NCBI RefSeq assembly: GCF_001043175.1
Contig: NZ_CP011494.1
Coordinates: 1,302,001 to 1,366,000 of the forward strand
Origin: Marinobacter psychrophilus
GTDB taxonomy: Bacteria > Pseudomonadota > Gammaproteobacteria > Pseudomonadales > Oleiphilaceae
Length of the DNA: 64,000 nt
Reading direction: 5' to 3'
In this document: positions 17,434-27,010 of the stretch, piece by piece
Layout of the letters: each line of letters opens with the position of its first letter
How positions within the stretch are numbered: position 1 is the stretch's first letter
The notes under the pieces: model-generated
What the model saw: the letters and a program-made list of their open reading frames with translations, nothing else
What the model was told of the DNA's origin: nothing
Database searches by the model: none
Position numbers and translations under genes: made by a program

Positions 17434-17460
17434 AAAAAGGGCACACCCGAAGATGTGCCC
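17434..17460 (-). terminator. Rho-independent terminator of tRNA-Pro
   Basis: Read on the minus strand: GGGCACA stem, TCTTCGGG-type loop, TGTGCCC stem and a run of T, 15 bases beyond the tRNA 3' end. Its presence suggests that the element boundary lies further left. Confidence 0.8.
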
Positions 17461-17475
17461 TAAGTCGTTGATATA

Positions 17476-17552
<77 letters not shown>

Positions 17553-17707
17553 ATTTGCTAATTTATGCCTGTTCAAAACGATGTTTTGGTGGCACCGGCC
17601 ATTGAGACTTAAAGAGAAATCTCAGTGGCTTAGCGGGAGCGAATATTACACGAGCGAATTCCAAAAAGAAACACCAACAGGCGAAATTATGTGGGTTTTA
17701 GCGCGCA

Positions 17708-19351
17708 TTAACGTAATTTTGTTTCCCGCAGTTTGGACACGAATTCGGGTGGAACGAAGCTATCCGGATTGGATGCTCCCCAGTACTTGTCGAATACGGT
17801 CAGACCGGTGTCACCTTGCAGCAGTGCGCCAGGCTCGATAAACGGAAACAGGTCCAGATAAGAGCTAACCTCGGTTTTCGATACCCGGCGAATGATGTGT
17901 TCCGGGCCTAGCTCGGAGGTGTGGTTCAGCCCACCCGCTTGTAGCAGATTTTGTAGGGCTTCCATGGTGTTTTTATGGAAGTTGTAAACCCGTTCGCTTT
18001 TCAGGGGTACATCGATTTTTTCACCGCGTCTTGGGTCTTGAGTAGCAACGCCGCTAGGACAGCGGCCGGTGTGGCAGTTCATGGCTTGAATACAGCCCAG
18101 CGAGAACATATAGCCGCGCGCTGAGTTACACCAGTCGGCGCCAAGTGCCAGTGTGCGGGCGATGTTAAACGCCGATGTAATTTTTCCAGCGGCGCCGATT
18201 GCGATGTCTTCACGCAGATTGCAACCTACCAGGGTGTTGTGCACCAGTAGCAGGGCATCGGTCATTGGCATGCCCAGGCGGTTGATAAACTCAAGCGGTG
18301 CCGCGCCAGTGCCACCTTCGCCGCCATCTACGACGATAAAGTCAGGCCGTCTTCCGGTTTTCAGCATGGCTTTTACAATGGCAAACCACTCCCACGCGTG
18401 ACCCAGGGCGAGCTTGAAGCCCACCGGCTTACCTCCAGACAACTCACGCAACTGATCAATAAACTCCAGCATTTCGATGGGCGTCGAAAACTCTGAATGC
18501 GCTGCAGGTGATACGCAGTCTTTACCCACTTCAACGCCACGGGCTTCAGCAATCTCCGGTGTTACTTTTGCACCGGGCAAGATACCGCCGTGCCCTGGTT
18601 TGGCGCCTTGAGATAGTTTGAGTTCAATCATTTTTACCTGATCGAGTTGGGCGTTTTCAGCAAAGCGTTCGGCATTAAAGCTGCCGTCTTTGTTGCGGCA
18701 GCCGAAGTATCCGGAACCGATTTCCCAAACCAGGTCGCCCCCTGGCTGGCGGTGGTAGCGGCTGATAGAGCCTTCGCCGGTGTCGTGGTAGAAGTGGCCT
18801 TTTCTGGCACCGGTGTTCAAGCTGAGGATGGCGTTCGCCGACAGTGAACCAAAGCTCATGGCCGAAATGTTGAATACGCTGGTGCTATAGGGCTTTGCGC
18901 AGTTTTTGCCGACGGTAATGCGAAAGTCACAGGTGTTTAGCTGGGTAGGAGCTATTGAATGGCTCATCCACTCAAAGCCTTCCTCATACATATTCAGCTG
19001 AGAGCCGAACGGGCGCTTGTCGAGAATGTTTTTTGCACGCTGGTACACAATGGTGCGCTGCTCGCGAGAAAATGGTCGTTCGTCGGTGTCGGACTGGATG
19101 AAGTACTGACGGATTTCCGGGCCAATAGCCTCAAACAGATAGCGGAAATTGGCCATAATCGGGTAGTTGCGGCTAATCGTATGGCGACGCTGTAACAGAT
19201 CGTAGGTGCCAAGGGCTGCAAACAGGCCAAATGCCAGAGGAATCAGATAGGCGTCACCAGTCCACGCGCTGACAATCAGCGATATCAGAAATCCGACGAG
19301 GCTCAGCGCATACGCGGTGTACCGCAAAGGGAAGGTCTTACATCTGTTCAT
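17708..19351 (-). CDS. FMN-binding glutamate synthase family protein (membrane-anchored)
   Basis: About 547 residues. Two hydrophobic helices in the first 50 residues precede a GltB-type FMN domain, recognised by ISAMSFGSLS, GEGSIS, HGGILPGAKV, PVGFKLALGH and VDGGEGGTGAAP. There is no glutaminase domain, so it is a stand-alone FMN-dependent glutamate-synthase-like oxidoreductase with unknown physiological substrate. I use ATG 19351 (MNRCKTFP), preceded by GAGGAG, rather than the 12-codon upstream start. A Cys-containing C-terminal segment (CHTGRCPSG) resembles the iron-sulfur binding stretch. It is divergent from the BCCT carrier gene, with 149 bases between. Confidence 0.85.
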   Translation of the reverse strand: MNRCKTFPLRYTAYALSLVGFLISLIVSAWTGDAYLIPLAFGLFAALGTYDLLQRRHTISRNYPIMANFRYLFEAIGPEIRQYFIQSDTDERPFSREQRTIVYQRAKNILDKRPFGSQLNMYEEGFEWMSHSIAPTQLNTCDFRITVGKNCAKPYSTSVFNISAMSFGSLSANAILSLNTGARKGHFYHDTGEGSISRYHRQPGGDLVWEIGSGYFGCRNKDGSFNAERFAENAQLDQVKMIELKLSQGAKPGHGGILPGAKVTPEIAEARGVEVGKDCVSPAAHSEFSTPIEMLEFIDQLRELSGGKPVGFKLALGHAWEWFAIVKAMLKTGRRPDFIVVDGGEGGTGAAPLEFINRLGMPMTDALLLVHNTLVGCNLREDIAIGAAGKITSAFNIARTLALGADWCNSARGYMFSLGCIQAMNCHTGRCPSGVATQDPRRGEKIDVPLKSERVYNFHKNTMEALQNLLQAGGLNHTSELGPEHIIRRVSKTEVSSYLDLFPFIEPGALLQGDTGLTVFDKYWGASNPDSFVPPEFVSKLRETKLR

Positions 19352-19500
19352 AGGCTCCTCGCCACGACTTTGATGTTTTGAGCCCAAAGCATTACCATAT
19401 TGGGCTTGTTATTTTTTAAGGCTATTTGTTGCATTTATCGGTCGAAATCCTTACTCGGACAGCCTGAATGTAATGTTAATGACTGAAAGAGGCGCCAATT

Positions 19501-21093
19501 GTGGGCAAAATTGTAAGAGACGAATATCAAACAGATTACGTAGCCGGGCAGGATAATATCCAGCCGTTTGGGCTAGACCTTCACGCACCTGTGTTTCCGA
19601 TAACCGCCATTATAGTGGTGTTATTCATTGTCGGTACCCTAATGTTTCCCGCTCTCGCCATAGAACTGCTCGATGGTGCCAAGCTTCAGATTATCAACAC
19701 ATTTGACTGGTTCTTTATGCTCAGTGCAAACGTGTTTGTTATTGTCTGTATAGCACTGATTTTTATGCCCGTGGGCAAAATCAGACTGGGTGGAATGGAT
19801 GCCAAACCGGATTTCTCTACCCTGTCCTGGTTTTCGATGCTGTTCGCGGCGGGTATGGGTATTGGCTTAATGTTTTGGGCGGTGGCAGAGCCAGTCGCCT
19901 ATTATACCGGCTGGTACGGCACGCCGTTTAATGTCGAACCCAACACGCCTGAAGCTTTGGGCCTGGCCATGGGCGGCACCATGTTTCATTGGGGCCTGCA
20001 TCCTTGGGCGATCTACGCCATTGTGGCCTTGTCACTGGCGTTTTTCTCGTTCAACAAGAATATGCCGCTGACCATTCGTTCCGCCTTTTTCCCGCTGCTG
20101 CGTGACAAGGTGTGGGGCTGGCCCGGGCACATCATCGATTCTTTGGCGGTGATTGCGACTATTTTTGGGCTGGCAACGTCTTTGGGTTTTGGTGCCCAGC
20201 AGGCCGCTGGCGGTTTGAACTATTTGTTTGGTGTGGGTTCAGGTATCAATGTACAGATGGCGATTATTGTGGGTGTTACCGCATTGGCGCTGTTATCTGT
20301 GCTGCGTGGGTTGGACGGCGGCGTTAAGGTGCTAAGTAATATCAACATGGCCCTTGCGGGTATCTTGCTGTTCTTTATTATCTTTGCCGGTCCGACCATG
20401 TCGATTCTGGAAACCCTCTGGATAACCACCACCAGCTATGCGACCAACGTGGTTGCCTTTAGTAATCCGTTTGGCCGCGACGATGAAGTTTGGATGCAAG
20501 GCTGGACGATATTCTATTGGGCCTGGTGGATCTCCTGGTCTCCATTTGTAGGCATGTTTATCGCGCGGGTTTCTCGCGGTCGCACCGTGCGTGAATTCAT
20601 CATCGCAGTGCTGCTAATTCCCACGGTGATTACCGCCGTATGGATGAGCGCGTTCGGCGGTGCGGCGCTGGAGCAGATTCAGCAAGGCGTGGGCGCTCTG
20701 TCTAGTGAGGGCTTGACCGACGTCAGCCTGGCGACTTTCCAGATGTTCGCCAATCTTCCGCTGACCGGTATTATTTCCTTTATTGGCATTGTGCTGGTAC
20801 TGGTGTTCTTTATCACGTCGTCGGATTCCGGCTCGTTGGTTATCGACAGCATTACCGCCGGTGGCAAAACCGATGCGCCCACGGCTCAGCGTGTGTTCTG
20901 GGTGGTAATGGAAGGTGCTATAGCCGCTGTGCTGATATTCGGTGGTGGCGATGATGCGCTAGGCGCTATTCAGGCTGCTTCGATCAGTGCCGGCCTGCCG
21001 TTTACGCTGATTCTGTTGGTCATGACGTGGGGCTTGCTGAAAGGTTTGACCCTCGAGCGCAAGCTGCTGATTCAGAGCGGGGAAATGACGTAA
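19501..21093 (+). CDS. BCCT family betaine/choline/carnitine transporter
   Basis: 530 residues with about twelve hydrophobic helices. BCCT signatures: GMGIGLMFWAVAEP near residue 116 and the conserved tryptophan-rich segment WTIFYWAWWISWSPFVG followed by FIARVSRGRTVREFI. These carriers import compatible solutes such as glycine betaine using a sodium or proton gradient. GTG start at 19501. The C-terminal tail is short, so it probably lacks the long osmosensing tail of BetP. It ends 30 bases before a strong terminator. The neighbouring glutamate-synthase-like gene is divergent and may share control. Confidence 0.9.
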   Translation: MGKIVRDEYQTDYVAGQDNIQPFGLDLHAPVFPITAIIVVLFIVGTLMFPALAIELLDGAKLQIINTFDWFFMLSANVFVIVCIALIFMPVGKIRLGGMDAKPDFSTLSWFSMLFAAGMGIGLMFWAVAEPVAYYTGWYGTPFNVEPNTPEALGLAMGGTMFHWGLHPWAIYAIVALSLAFFSFNKNMPLTIRSAFFPLLRDKVWGWPGHIIDSLAVIATIFGLATSLGFGAQQAAGGLNYLFGVGSGINVQMAIIVGVTALALLSVLRGLDGGVKVLSNINMALAGILLFFIIFAGPTMSILETLWITTTSYATNVVAFSNPFGRDDEVWMQGWTIFYWAWWISWSPFVGMFIARVSRGRTVREFIIAVLLIPTVITAVWMSAFGGAALEQIQQGVGALSSEGLTDVSLATFQMFANLPLTGIISFIGIVLVLVFFITSSDSGSLVIDSITAGGKTDAPTAQRVFWVVMEGAIAAVLIFGGGDDALGAIQAASISAGLPFTLILLVMTWGLLKGLTLERKLLIQSGEMT

Positions 21094-21122
21094 TTTGCTG
21101 AGAGATTGGCGGATTAAATCGT

Positions 21123-21163
21123 AAAAAGCCGGAAAGCGTGTATGCGCTTTCCGGCTTTTTTTT
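21123..21163. terminator. Rho-independent terminator after BCCT gene
   Basis: Stem AAGCCGGAAAGCG / CGCTTTCCGGCTT with a short TGTATG-region loop, A-run before and eight T after; works in both directions, between the convergent BCCT and ATP-grasp genes. Confidence 0.9.
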
Positions 21164-21209
21164 GGCTGAGCAGATGCGCGCTGGGCCTGTCAACGCATGC
21201 CGATGTGCT

Positions 21210-22157
21210 CTAGCGCTTGTGAAATTCTTCCATTGCAAAGCGAGCGCGGTCACCGGGGGTGAAGTGGGGGCGTTTCAAATTTTCAATGGCACGCAAGCGC
21301 GGCAGTAGGCCGCAGCCGTTGGCCATTTGAATGGCCAGCCCGGGGCGCGCGTTTAACTCCAGCAGCAGCGGGCCTTCCTCCACATCCACCACCAGGTCTA
21401 CGCCCATATAGCCTAGCCCGGTCGCCTCATAGCAGCGGGAGGCCATTTCCAGCATTTCATCCCAGGCGACAATATGGATATTGCCCAAAGATAAGCCGGT
21501 GTCCGGGTGCAGAAGAATGGGGCGGTTGAACTGAACCGCGTTCAGACTTTTTCCTGTGCCGATGTCTAGGCCCACGCCCACAGCGCCTTGATGCAGGTTG
21601 GCCTTGCCGTCTGACGCTTTGGTGGCAAGCCGCAGCATGGCCATTACCGGGTAGCCCTGAAACACGATAATGCGGATATCTGGAACGCCTTGAAACGAAT
21701 AGCGAGCCAGATCCGGTGTGGACTGCACCAGGTTTTCGACAATGGCCACGTCAGAGGCGCCCGCCAGCGAATACAGCCCCGCCAGAATGTTGGTCAGGTG
21801 CCGTTCCAGTACATCCACGCCAATACGGGCGCCGGAGGCTTTGACGAATTCGTCGCCATCGCGCCCGGTGACAACGGTGATGCCTTTGCCGCCAGATCCT
21901 TTGGCCGGCTTTATGGCAAAGCCCGCCAAATCCGCGGACATTTCACGGAAGTGGGAAATTTCGTGTTGTTGGCGAACCACCTGCAGAAGCCGCGGTGTTT
22001 TTACACCGTACTCGGCCACCACCAGTTTGGTTTTCAGTTTGTTGTCGACCAGCGGGTAGGCTGAACGATCATTGTAGCGGGCAATATAGTCTACATTGCG
22101 CCGGTTCATGTTCAACATGCCCAGGCGGTTCAGCGTAAACGGTGATATCCAGCCCAT
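21210..22157 (-). CDS. Alpha-L-glutamate ligase-like (RimK-like) ATP-grasp protein
   Basis: 315 residues. ATP-grasp features are visible: KPAKGSGGKGITVV (the glycine-rich ATP loop), VENLVQ, and the late metal-binding region LVVDVEEGPLLLELNARPGLAIQ with E and N ligands. The family forms peptide-like bonds using ATP; the substrate of this subgroup is not clear to me. It is the last gene of a three-gene minus-strand operon, separated by one base from the upstream membrane gene. The trio (ligase-like, inactive transglutaminase membrane protein, retropepsin-like lipoprotein) is conserved in pseudomonads and relatives, pointing to a joint envelope role. Confidence 0.85.
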   Translation of the reverse strand: MGWISPFTLNRLGMLNMNRRNVDYIARYNDRSAYPLVDNKLKTKLVVAEYGVKTPRLLQVVRQQHEISHFREMSADLAGFAIKPAKGSGGKGITVVTGRDGDEFVKASGARIGVDVLERHLTNILAGLYSLAGASDVAIVENLVQSTPDLARYSFQGVPDIRIIVFQGYPVMAMLRLATKASDGKANLHQGAVGVGLDIGTGKSLNAVQFNRPILLHPDTGLSLGNIHIVAWDEMLEMASRCYEATGLGYMGVDLVVDVEEGPLLLELNARPGLAIQMANGCGLLPRLRAIENLKRPHFTPGDRARFAMEEFHKR

Positions 22158-22158
22158 A

Positions 22159-23676
22159 TTAGTCGTAAACCTTCATTGGTGTGAAACGGCGCAATTCGCT
22201 GAGTTTGTAGCCGGTGTAATTACCCATCAGCAGAATCAGGCCCAGAATAACCAGGTGCAATTCGGGGAAGTTGAAGGTCAAGTGTCCAGCCAGCGGTGCG
22301 CTCATCAGCAGGTAAGCGCAAATGGCGACAAACAGACTTCCTGTGCCTTGCCTTATGACTTCCCGTGCGCCTTCCTCCTCCCACAAAATCGACATCCGCT
22401 CAATGGTCCAGGCGATGATAACCATGGGGAAGAAGGTCACCGTCATGCCGGTATTAAAGCCCATCTGATAACCGACAACGCTCAAACCGGCGGTAATGAA
22501 TATCACCAGGATGATCAACGCCGAGATCCGTGAAACCAGCAGCAGGTTCAGGCTGGAAAGGTAGCTGCGCATTAACAAGCCAATGGCGACCACCGACAAA
22601 AATGCCACTAGCCCGGGTATCAAAGTGGTCTGCACAAACGCTACCGCAATCAGTACGGGCATGAAGGTTCCGGACGTGCGAATACCGATCAACATGCGCA
22701 TGAAGGCCACCACCAGTGCCCCCAAAGGCAATAACAGCAGCATGCGGAACATGCCTTGCTCTTCAATTGGCAGTTCGTAAAAACTCAGAAAGCCGAGCCC
22801 GGTTTCTTCAGATTGCATGGCTGCCAGCTGAATGGCGGGAATGGTCTGGCGCAGCATAGAGAAGCTGATCTCGGAGTTGGCGCCGCCCACCACGTCCAAC
22901 AGCGACGCGGATCCCTGGCGCCACAACAACAGGTCTTCCGGTACGCCCTGTTCAGCGGTGCGGGGGTCAAAGGTCAGCCATTCTTCGCCGGTGTGAATTT
23001 GCAGGAACGCCAGCAGCGGCTGGCGCCGGCGAGCGTCTTCCAGCTTCAGGCCATCGGCCGCGCGAGCGGGTATGCCAGAGAAATTCAGCATATCGACCAG
23101 TAGGTCGAGATAATTTTCGCCGGTCGTTAAAAGGGTGGTGTTTTGGGCACCGGTATCTGGTTGCATCAGCCGAATCAGTTCGCGGGTCATGCTTTGTGGG
23201 TTACTGGAGCGTTGTTTGGCCTGCTCCAGTATTTCCCGAACAGCAGTGGCTTCGGGTTCTGCCCAAAACACAGTGCGTGCCACCGGTTTTACTTTAGCGG
23301 GTATGCTGCGAACGTCTGGGTCTGGTATCAACTGGACTTTGTAATACAGCGTTTGTGGACCGGTAACGTCGCGCTTGGTCCACTCGGCGCGGCGCATGCC
23401 AGCTTGCTCCAGAATAGAAAAACCGTAGCCGGGGGAGGCTGCTAGTTCGCTCAGAGTATGGAAACCCGGAGGCTGATCGGGCACGTTCAGTGCAGCCGTT
23501 ACGGCGCCGCCTGTGGCGTCAAAATCCACCCGCGCTTCTACCATCCAAACCGGCCGTTGTTCGCCGGTCAGCCAGGGAATTCCCAGTTCGATGTGGCGCC
23601 ATACGGCGAGGGAAATGCCAGTAGCAATAATCAGAAAAATCGCAATATAGAACGGTGTGCGCGACCGGGTACTCAT
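22159..23676 (-). CDS. Inactive transglutaminase family membrane protein (UUP1/7TM type)
   Basis: 505 residues. One N-terminal membrane helix (about 9-27) is followed by a periplasmic transglutaminase-like domain (about 30-250), where the catalytic Cys is not evident: the region reads NYLDLLVDMLNFSGIPARAADGL. The C-terminal half has about seven hydrophobic helices. This matches the inactive transglutaminase plus 7TM architecture. Its start overlaps the upstream lipoprotein gene by four bases. A scaffold or sensor role with the adjacent ligase-like and protease-like proteins is inferred. Confidence 0.85.
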   Translation of the reverse strand: MSTRSRTPFYIAIFLIIATGISLAVWRHIELGIPWLTGEQRPVWMVEARVDFDATGGAVTAALNVPDQPPGFHTLSELAASPGYGFSILEQAGMRRAEWTKRDVTGPQTLYYKVQLIPDPDVRSIPAKVKPVARTVFWAEPEATAVREILEQAKQRSSNPQSMTRELIRLMQPDTGAQNTTLLTTGENYLDLLVDMLNFSGIPARAADGLKLEDARRRQPLLAFLQIHTGEEWLTFDPRTAEQGVPEDLLLWRQGSASLLDVVGGANSEISFSMLRQTIPAIQLAAMQSEETGLGFLSFYELPIEEQGMFRMLLLLPLGALVVAFMRMLIGIRTSGTFMPVLIAVAFVQTTLIPGLVAFLSVVAIGLLMRSYLSSLNLLLVSRISALIILVIFITAGLSVVGYQMGFNTGMTVTFFPMVIIAWTIERMSILWEEEGAREVIRQGTGSLFVAICAYLLMSAPLAGHLTFNFPELHLVILGLILLMGNYTGYKLSELRRFTPMKVYD

Positions 23677-24503
23677 AGCGTGTCTCTGATAGCATCGCGG
23701 TAGCTGCTGTTACCGTTGATCATGGTGTCGGGCAGTTCGGTAGCAAACTCTTTGCCGACATCAATCAGCATCACATCGCGCAGTACGTTGCGGCCAATCA
23801 ACACCTGATGGGTAAGGTGCGAACGGTCGGTCAGAGTGAATTCGGCCACTTGCGTATGGTTGCCTATCACAAATTGCAATTCCACCACTACCCGGCGTTC
23901 AGGGTCGTCGACGTTTGATTGGAGAATTTTTACCCGTCGCGAGATCTCTTTTTCCAAGGTCAGCAGCCCTTCACTGCCGGGTACGGGCACATCGAAGCGT
24001 ACCCAGTTGCTGCCGTCGCGCTCGAATCTCACAATATTTCGTGCATCAATGGAAGAGGTCTCGGCGCCGCTGTCGACCCGGGCGTCGTAAACAGTTTCTG
24101 CCGCGGTCAGGAAGAGCTTTTCAACTTCGCCGACAATGAGTTTGCCTTTGAGCTGGCTGGCCACGGCCTTGGCTGCGGTGGCCGCGGGGCAAGCCTGCCG
24201 TTTCGGCACGGGGGGGCATTCTGGTGCTTTAACTTGGGCGCTTATGGCTTGTAGAATGATTTCGGTGGACGCAGTTTGATCGTCGATTGTTTGCTCAAAG
24301 CGTACCTTTGCATTGTTTTCCATGGTGACCAGAGTCGCCCGCTGGTTTTGCACCGAGGCGTTCACGGTTTCCAGATTGGATTTGGGTACCATAAAGTACT
24401 GATCTGCCGAACAGCCGGCCAGGCCCGTCAGTATAACCAGCAATGGCAGTGCCAACGGGACGCTGCCATTAGGCTTTGACCCCATGAAACCCTTGAAACC
24501 CAT
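23673..24503 (-). CDS. Retropepsin-like zinc/aspartic protease family lipoprotein (RimK-associated)
   Basis: 276 residues. A lipoprotein signal with lipobox LAGC (Cys at about 31) is followed by a coiled, linker-like region, then the protease-like domain with ARVDSGAETSSI: the D-S-G triad of retropepsin-type aspartic proteases. The Pfam family has been labelled ATP-dependent zinc protease. It is first gene of the operon; the next start overlaps its stop by four bases. The predicted location is the inner or outer membrane facing the periplasm. Proteolytic activity is inferred from the motif. Confidence 0.85.
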   Translation of the reverse strand: MGFKGFMGSKPNGSVPLALPLLVILTGLAGCSADQYFMVPKSNLETVNASVQNQRATLVTMENNAKVRFEQTIDDQTASTEIILQAISAQVKAPECPPVPKRQACPAATAAKAVASQLKGKLIVGEVEKLFLTAAETVYDARVDSGAETSSIDARNIVRFERDGSNWVRFDVPVPGSEGLLTLEKEISRRVKILQSNVDDPERRVVVELQFVIGNHTQVAEFTLTDRSHLTHQVLIGRNVLRDVMLIDVGKEFATELPDTMINGNSSYRDAIRDTL

Positions 24504-24681
24504 GAACTACCCCCGAGGAAAATGACAAAAAAAAGTGCCAGAACTGACAGGTCAGCGGCACAAAACGACTGTGTGATGGTGTTTGGGCTCAGTATACAAC
24601 AACTCATGTTAGCGATTTGTTTACAGATGATTAAGGCGACGTGTATCCCGTCAGCAACAATGGCAAATGAATAGGTTAAAC

Positions 24682-24711
24682 TTGTCAGCGAACGGTTCTA
24701 ATGGTTATACC
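24682..24711 (+). promoter_or_regulatory. Candidate sigma-70 promoter for rmuC
   Basis: TTGTCA (24682-24687) and TATACC (24706-24711) with an 18-base spacer, about ten bases before the rmuC start, which overlaps its ribosome site GCAGGAGTAA. If used, the leader is very short. Confidence 0.4.
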
Positions 24712-24721
24712 GCAGGAGTAA

Positions 24722-26128
24722 ATGCCCGTGCTTGAAACTTTCAGCCAATGGGTGGCTGACCAACCCGTGCTTGTGCTCTCGCTGATGGTGGCGATTTCAA
24801 TTCTGGTACTGATACTAGCCGGATTGCTGCAGCGTGCAGGGCAAAATAACCGCCGCTTGTTGGCCGACTACAACGATCTTAAATTAGCACTAAGAGAGCA
24901 GCAGATTATGCTGGCCCATGAGCGTCAGTCGGCGGCGGAGAAATTGGCACTTCTGGAACACAATCGCGATGCGCTAAAACATGAATTCGAGAATTTGGCG
25001 AACCGTATATTCGATCAGAAAAGCGAGCGTTTCAGTCAGCAGAACAAAAGCAGTATAGATACGCTGTTAAAACCGTTTCGTGATCAACTCAGCGATTTTC
25101 GACAGCGTGTCGAAACAGTACACACCACCGAAACCCGCGACCGCCAGGCTCTGCGCAGCGAAATAAAATCGTTGCAGGAACTCAATCGGCAGATTACTGA
25201 AGAAGCCTCTAATTTGACCCGAGCGTTAAAAGGCGATAAAAAAATACAGGGTAACTGGGGCGAGTTGATTCTGGAGCGGGTGTTGGAAAGGTCCGGGTTG
25301 CGCAAAGGTATTGAATACGAGACCCAAGGCAGCTATCGCGACAGCGATAACCAGCTGCTGCGGCCAGATGTGGTGGTGCACCTGCCGGATAACCGCAACC
25401 TGGTGGTAGATTCCAAGGTGTCGCTGATGGCTTACCAGCAGTGGGTTATCAGCGACGAAGGCAGCGCCCGTGATGCGGCGCTAAAGCAGCACATGGACGC
25501 CGTGCGCAATCACATTCGCAGCCTGAGCGATAAAGATTACAGCCAGCTCAACGGTTTGCGTTCACCAGATTTCGTGTTTTTGTTCATGCCCATTGAACCG
25601 GCTTTTGTGGCAGCTTTCCAGCACGATGACAGTCTGTTTTCAGAAGCTTTTGATCGTAAGATTATTGTGGTGACGCCCACCACCTTGCTGGCCACTCTGC
25701 GCACCATCGAAAACATCTGGCGTTACGAGCGCCAGAGCCAGAACGCCCGACTGATTGCGGAACGAGCCAGCGCAGTTTACGATAAATTACGGGTATTTGT
25801 CGAAGCTATGGAGCGCCTTGGCGGCCAGTTGCATACCGCGCAGGGCAGCTACGATAGTGCGATGAATACCCTGACCCGCGGCCGCGGCAACTTGATTTCA
25901 CAGGCCAACCGCTTTGTCGAATTGGGAGTGCGGGTGAAAAAAGAACTGCCCAAGGCCGTCACCGAACAGGCCGAAGTCGACCCTGAAGCTGACTTTGGCC
26001 TTGATTCTGCCTTTGACTCGGAACCGGCCCTTGACCGTAACAAGAACGTCTCCGACACGCCGGGGAACACTGAGCCGGGCGCCGGCGAATCCATTGAGGA
26101 AAACAGTTATGGCAGCAACACCGTTTAA
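24722..26128 (+). CDS. rmuC: DNA recombination protein RmuC
   Basis: 468 residues. An N-terminal membrane helix (about 16-37) is followed by a long coiled coil (about 45-170), then the RmuC core with KIQGNWGELILERVLERSG and VVHLPDNRNLVVDSKVSL, whose D-S-K pattern fits a PD-(D/E)xK nuclease-like fold. RmuC limits inversion rearrangements and has been linked to phage defence-type restriction in some settings. ATG 24722 follows AGGAG. The C-terminal tail is acidic and overlaps the next gene. Confidence 0.93.
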   Translation: MPVLETFSQWVADQPVLVLSLMVAISILVLILAGLLQRAGQNNRRLLADYNDLKLALREQQIMLAHERQSAAEKLALLEHNRDALKHEFENLANRIFDQKSERFSQQNKSSIDTLLKPFRDQLSDFRQRVETVHTTETRDRQALRSEIKSLQELNRQITEEASNLTRALKGDKKIQGNWGELILERVLERSGLRKGIEYETQGSYRDSDNQLLRPDVVVHLPDNRNLVVDSKVSLMAYQQWVISDEGSARDAALKQHMDAVRNHIRSLSDKDYSQLNGLRSPDFVFLFMPIEPAFVAAFQHDDSLFSEAFDRKIIVVTPTTLLATLRTIENIWRYERQSQNARLIAERASAVYDKLRVFVEAMERLGGQLHTAQGSYDSAMNTLTRGRGNLISQANRFVELGVRVKKELPKAVTEQAEVDPEADFGLDSAFDSEPALDRNKNVSDTPGNTEPGAGESIEENSYGSNTV

Positions 26129-26993
26129 ATTTTTTGGTTGCCGGGCGTTGCTCGTGTGTGCCGTGTTGTACGCGGGCAGTGCTATTGCGCTGCCCGTGGA
26201 ACACGAAATTCGCCGCTTGATGCTGGCAACCGAGCAAGCACTGGCCGCCGAGAACTGGGACGACGCCAGTGAATATCTGGGGCGTTTGCAGCAGCTAGAC
26301 GGCGAGCGCCCGGTGGATTTTTATTTTTACCGCGGCCGAGTGATGCAAAAGTCGGATCTGTTAAACGAGGCTCAGGACTCGCTTGAGGTATATGTCACTC
26401 GTGCAGGCAAAGAGGGCCAGTACTACGAACAAGCGCTGGAGCGCATTACCGAGATAGAAAAACGGCGCAAAGACCGTGCCTTGGCAGCGGTGACCAACAA
26501 TCCGGCAACACCGTTGCAGCCGCGAATAGCCATCATTGAATCCGCTGGAGGGCAAAGTGCGGCTGATCTGAAAAAACTGTATTTGGCAGACAGCGAGGAG
26601 CAGGCGTTATTGATGCATCTGAACAGTGTGTTGCAGTTGTCAGGTTGGCGTGAAGACAGAGCTATTGTGCAGTTAGACCAACCGGCAGACATTCGCTACC
26701 AGGTTGAAAAGCGCAACAGCAGCCTGCTGATTCAGCAGACTACCCGTCAGCAAGGCACCATGCTGCGCAAAAGCCAACAGATTGACGTTTACGGCATTAG
26801 CCCGTTGGTCAAATGGGATTGCGAACCAAGCCTGGCCACTTGCTGGGTGTATGATCCCAGAGATGGTTCGCGGTTGTTTCAGTTAGGCGTTAACCAAGGC
26901 CAGGCAGAAGACATTGCTCGCACGCTGGGACGTCTCATTCGCAACCTGCAGGCCGCTGGTAAGCAGGTGGCTTTGCCACCTGTGTCCAGTTAA
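26109..26993 (+). CDS. Exported TPR-like hypothetical protein
   Basis: 294 residues from ATG 26109, overlapping the rmuC end by 20 bases; an upstream in-frame start would overlap far more. It has a signal-peptide-like stretch (about 9-28, ending in IALP). Residues 30-120 look like two or three TPR helices (EQALAAENWDDASEYLGRL, then FYFYRGRVMQKSDLLNEAQ). The C-terminal half is beta-rich with a Cys pair (CEPSLATC) that could form a disulfide. No named family recognised; periplasmic location likely. Confidence 0.7.
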   Translation: MAATPFKFFGCRALLVCAVLYAGSAIALPVEHEIRRLMLATEQALAAENWDDASEYLGRLQQLDGERPVDFYFYRGRVMQKSDLLNEAQDSLEVYVTRAGKEGQYYEQALERITEIEKRRKDRALAAVTNNPATPLQPRIAIIESAGGQSAADLKKLYLADSEEQALLMHLNSVLQLSGWREDRAIVQLDQPADIRYQVEKRNSSLLIQQTTRQQGTMLRKSQQIDVYGISPLVKWDCEPSLATCWVYDPRDGSRLFQLGVNQGQAEDIARTLGRLIRNLQAAGKQVALPPVSS

Positions 26994-27010
26994 GTGCTGT
27001 TTTAGCAAAC

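Noticed and set aside
17280..17471. 63-residue plus-strand open frame before tRNA-Pro
   Set aside because: Runs through the tRNA terminator and has no coding character.
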